64,000 nucleotides of DNA, from the NCBI RefSeq assembly GCF_037976325.1, contig NZ_CP150265.1, forward strand, positions 7,009,501 to 7,073,500. Direction: 5' to 3'. A program made the position numbers and the translations under genes. The notes under the pieces are model-generated. The model did not search any database, had not been told where the DNA came from, and worked only from the letters and a program-made list of their open reading frames with translations. Of this stretch, positions 61,377 through 64,000 are shown one piece after another. This DNA comes from Paenibacillus sp. FSL K6-3182. Its GTDB lineage: Bacteria; Bacillota; Bacilli; Paenibacillales; Paenibacillaceae. Within the stretch, counting starts at the first letter, position 1; the number at the start of each line of letters is the position of its first letter.

Positions 61377-63581
61377 GTGAATTTTAGTTTACGCTTGAAT
61401 AAGTCGTTGAAAATAACTCGCAGGTGGCTTGCAGCTACAATTGCAATCGTAATGGTTATGACTTCCATGACCGGCATTGTCAACGCCGCAGAAGATACGG
61501 TTACCGGCCTTGATTTCACCTATGACCCATCGGATTACAACAGCAACACATCATCACTGGAAACATTTGTTGAAGATGATAAGGTTAATCTAGCCGTTTT
61601 CGCAACAGGTTCAGGCACTAGAAAAGAAGTTACTGCCGATGCGACATGGAAATCATCGAATACCGCTTTCGTCAAAGTGGAAAAAGGCGTTTTAACGGGT
61701 GTGGGCAAGGGAACCGCAACGATAAGCGCTACTTATAAAGGCTTCACCATTTCTATCAAAGCTTCATCTGACTATATCTATGATTCCGTAAGCCTCATGC
61801 AGAACGGAGTAACCGCTCCAACAACGCTGGATATCGAGATTGGTCAAAATCTAGCCTTCACACTAAACGGCTTGAAAGCAAACAAAGAGCCGCAAAATGT
61901 AACAGGTGACGCTGTCTGGACAACATCGAACGCAGCGATCGCAACCGTGGATGAAGGTGCTATTAAGCTGCTAGGTGTTGGAGCTGTTACAATTACCTCC
62001 AAGCTTAAAGGTAAATCCGATGCGATTACATTAAATGTAACCTCTCCTTACAAATCAATTACGATTGATTCAGGAACTTCTGGCAAGCTAGTCGAAATCG
62101 ACATCGGCAATGATGATAAAGTATTAACCGCATCCGTCAATCCAAAGATCGGTTCGATTCTTGATGTAACAAAAGATGCAAAATGGGTTAGTGCTAATGA
62201 AAAAGTTGCTACAGTTAAACAAGGCGTAGTATCTGCAGTAAGCGCCGGAAAAACGACGATCACCGTATCTCATAAAGGCGTTAGTACAACGATCGATGTG
62301 GTCATACGTACGCCTTACCAATCAATCAGGCTCTCTCCAGAGAAGGAATATCATCTGCAGCTTCAGGACACAAATCTTCAAGTAACAGCAGATGTGCTCG
62401 ACAATAAAAATGTCGCTTCTCCAGTAACTACCTTGGCCGATTGGACATCTTCAAACGTTGTAGTCGCTACTGTATCAAATGGATTGGTTAGCCCTAAATC
62501 CGTCGGTACAGCTAGAATTACAGCCAGCTACAAAGGTGTAAGCCGCAGCATCGAGATTACAGTGTATCCGAGCATAACTGAACTTAGTATTGAAACGGAA
62601 ACTATCGATGGTTATACCGATATTAGCGAGGATCTTCCTAGAGTCATGGCAACAACATTTGATGGCTCGAAGGTAGATGTATCCAAAATCGTAAAATGGT
62701 CATCCGCAGATGAGAAGATTGCAACGATTAAAGATGGTCAATGGACAGCCAAAACACTCGGAGAGTCCGTTCTTACAGCATCTCTTCAAAACTATAAAGC
62801 GGATGTAAAATTAGTCGTTCACATGAAGCCGTTAAAGCTGATTGCCGACGTTAAGGAACTTAGCATTATTTTAGGAAAAGAAACGCCTTTCCCTTCCGTA
62901 ACCGTTATTAATGAAGACGGAGAAGAAGAGAATATTTCAAGCAGAGTGAAATGGAAGGCTTCATCAGACGATATCGTATTGAAGGAAACGACGATGAAGG
63001 GCTTAGATGTGACAAGCATCACGCTCACTGCGACTTACCTGACTAAGAGCGTAACGGTACGTGTAAGAATAGAGGAAGAAATCGTCAAGCTTGTTGTTGA
63101 CCCTATCTCTCTAGATCTTTACCCTGGTAAATCCAAATCCGTTAAGGTTACAGGTTATTACAAGAGCGGCAAGCAGGTTTCACTAGGTTCAAAAATGAAC
63201 TGGGAGTCTGGCAATCCTAATATCGCAACCGTTAGCAGCACCTCGGTTAAAGGAATTGCCGTAGGAACAACTAAAATTACTGGTTCATACCAAGGCAAAA
63301 CAGTCATTGTCCCGGTTGTGGTTTCACCTAAACTGAAATCACTTGTTCTATCCAGCAAATCGGTTCAGCTCAGCCCGGGAGGAAGCTATTCGGCTAAGCT
63401 GCAAGCTAACTTTACGACTGGAAACCCGGCTGACGTTACCGACAATGCCGTTTGGACATCCTCCAAAGCGAGTGTCGCAACCGTGGTTAATGGTAAAATC
63501 ATTGCAGTTAGCAAAGGTTCCGCCTCTATTAAAGCAACCTATGCAGGTAAAAGCGTTACGATTAGAGTAAGTGTAAAATAG
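61377..63581 (+). CDS. Exported protein made of bacterial Ig-like (Big_2) repeats
   Basis: This 734-residue exported protein has a signal peptide (WLAATIAIVMVMTSMTGIVN) cut after NA. It is followed by at least seven Big_2-like repeats of about 85-95 residues. They are recognisable by the motif W-x-S-S/A-N-x-x-x-A-T-V and G-x-x-x-I-T/S-A-T-Y-K-G (for example ADATWKSSNTAFVKVE and ATISATYKGFTISIKAS). No anchor (SLH, LPxTG, membrane helix) follows the last repeat, so it may be secreted or bound otherwise. The start is GTG, preceded by AAGGACAGGG. It is one of only two long plus-strand genes. Confidence 0.83.
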   Translation: MNFSLRLNKSLKITRRWLAATIAIVMVMTSMTGIVNAAEDTVTGLDFTYDPSDYNSNTSSLETFVEDDKVNLAVFATGSGTRKEVTADATWKSSNTAFVKVEKGVLTGVGKGTATISATYKGFTISIKASSDYIYDSVSLMQNGVTAPTTLDIEIGQNLAFTLNGLKANKEPQNVTGDAVWTTSNAAIATVDEGAIKLLGVGAVTITSKLKGKSDAITLNVTSPYKSITIDSGTSGKLVEIDIGNDDKVLTASVNPKIGSILDVTKDAKWVSANEKVATVKQGVVSAVSAGKTTITVSHKGVSTTIDVVIRTPYQSIRLSPEKEYHLQLQDTNLQVTADVLDNKNVASPVTTLADWTSSNVVVATVSNGLVSPKSVGTARITASYKGVSRSIEITVYPSITELSIETETIDGYTDISEDLPRVMATTFDGSKVDVSKIVKWSSADEKIATIKDGQWTAKTLGESVLTASLQNYKADVKLVVHMKPLKLIADVKELSIILGKETPFPSVTVINEDGEEENISSRVKWKASSDDIVLKETTMKGLDVTSITLTATYLTKSVTVRVRIEEEIVKLVVDPISLDLYPGKSKSVKVTGYYKSGKQVSLGSKMNWESGNPNIATVSSTSVKGIAVGTTKITGSYQGKTVIVPVVVSPKLKSLVLSSKSVQLSPGGSYSAKLQANFTTGNPADVTDNAVWTSSKASVATVVNGKIIAVSKGSASIKATYAGKSVTIRVSVK

Positions 63582-63594
63582 TTCAAAAATGCAG

Positions 63595-63642
63595 CAAGTG
63601 AGAAGCTCGTTACCTCTTTACATTACGAGTTTTTCACTTGCA
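63595..63642 (+). terminator. Hairpin after the Big_2 protein gene
   Basis: GCAAGTGA and TCACTTGC enclose a long imperfect stem (GAAGCTCGT with ACGAGTTTTT). It directly follows the stop codon at 63581. Confidence 0.5.
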
Positions 63643-63661
63643 CAAATAAAGTATTGATCAT

Positions 63662-63714
63662 CAAAAAAGGGATGCCCGCTGCGCAGCATACACTGCAAAG
63701 CGGGCATCCCTTCT
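63662..63714. terminator. Bidirectional terminator between the Big_2 and EpuA-like genes
   Basis: AAGGGATGCCCGCT and AGCGGGCATCCCTT flank a partly paired loop. It has T-runs usable on the minus strand (TTTTTTGATG) and, weaker, on the plus strand. Confidence 0.8.
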
Positions 63715-63727
63715 TCTATTTAATTGA

Positions 63728-64000
63728 TTACGATTCAGCAAACACTAAGTCATAGAGATGCTGCCATGTTGCCCAGCTAAAAACCTCATCCTCAGGCTGC
63801 TTGCCTATTACAGCGTAACCAATGTACAAGCCTGCCACAAGCATAATGATCATTATGAGCGGTACGATGCTTTTGCGCAAAAGCCACAGCAGCATGCTTA
63901 CCCCTTTGGGCCGTTGCTTCTTATTGGAGCTCTTCTCTTCAGCCTTCACGCGACTGGCGCGCTTCTGCCTCCCTGAGCTTTTCTCTTCCGCTTTACTCCC
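63728..64000 (-). CDS. EpuA-like membrane protein (5' end outside window)
   Basis: Its C-terminal 73 residues fit the EpuA family: one membrane helix (SIVPLIMIIMLVAGLYIGYA) followed by VIGKQPEDEVFSWATWQHLY and a short end, DLVFAES. EpuA-like proteins are often annotated as an RNA polymerase beta-subunit-related protein, which I regard as a naming accident. The frame stays open from the GTG at 63949 up to the window edge. It carries two copies of a KAEEKSS/QKR-like unit, so the gene most likely starts to the right of position 64000. Function unknown. Confidence 0.6.
   Translation of the reverse strand, partial: GSKAEEKSSGRQKRASRVKAEEKSSNKKQRPKGVSMLLWLLRKSIVPLIMIIMLVAGLYIGYAVIGKQPEDEVFSWATWQHLYDLVFAES

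Noticed and set aside
1..64000. tRNA and rRNA genes
   Set aside because: No cloverleaf or rRNA segments were recognised by eye.

Overview
The window looks like a chromosomal segment of a spore-forming, flagellated, Gram-positive bacterium of the Bacillales, most likely Paenibacillus or a close relative. The evidence is an alpha/beta-type small acid-soluble spore protein, several SLH-domain surface proteins, csaB, a LPxTG protein, DegS/DegU, ComF proteins, and a gene order from secA to degS that closely follows the comF-yvyF-flgM-flgK-flgL-yviE-fliW-csrA-hag-fliD-fliS-hpf-secA order known from Bacillus subtilis. Nearly every gene is on the minus strand, so transcription runs from high to low coordinates. 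Only two long genes (29.7-31.3 kb and 61.4-63.6 kb) are convincingly on the plus strand.

Regions: (1) 1-3.3 kb: secA (cut by the window edge), hpf and a cold-shock gene. (2) 3.3-4.1 kb: gene-poor, with a decayed IS66-type transposase remnant. (3) 4.1-9.0 kb: a DUF2920-like alpha/beta hydrolase, then fliS, flaG, a FliT-like gene and fliD. (4) 9.1-18.8 kb: a nine-gene nonulosonic (legionaminic-type) acid and flagellin-glycosylation island inserted between hag and fliD. It encodes dehydratase, aminotransferase, hydrolysing 2-epimerase, synthase, acetyltransferase, CBS-nucleotidyltransferase, N-acetyl-sugar amidotransferase, CMP-sugar synthetase and a Maf-type transferase. (5) 18.9-25.4 kb: hag, csrA, fliW, a DUF6470/YviE protein, flgL, flgK, flgN, flgM and yvyF. 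(6) 25.5-29.3 kb: comFC, an unusually long comFA and a small membrane protein. (7) 29.7-36.1 kb: a LPxTG adhesin-like protein, degU, degS and a secreted phosphodiester-glycosidase-like protein. (8) 36.3-52.7 kb: surface proteins (SLH plus Ig-like domains, a probable S-layer protein, other exported proteins), interrupted by metK and a SASP gene. (9) 52.9-61.1 kb: tagO, tagA-like, csaB, a DUF5693 membrane protein, pgcA, fabZ and a pgsA-like gene. (10) 61.4-64.0 kb: a Big_2-repeat exported protein and an EpuA-like gene that runs off the edge.

Two systems stand out. In the flagellar system, sigma-D-type promoters are visible before hag, fliD and flgM, and weaker or unexpected copies lie before the DUF2920 gene and before a 1380-residue SLH protein. 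The hag leader carries a hairpin presenting GGA in its loop, as expected for CsrA control, with csrA and fliW directly upstream. The glycosylation island would make a CMP-activated legionaminic-type sugar, possibly acetamidino-modified, for transfer to flagellin by the Maf protein. In the cell-surface system, TagO and TagA-like enzymes would start a wall polysaccharide, CsaB would pyruvylate it, and the SLH proteins encoded alongside would bind it.

Coordinates and starts were read by eye. Start codons were chosen from ribosome-binding-site spacing where it was informative. Functions are by recognition of family motifs, not by database search.
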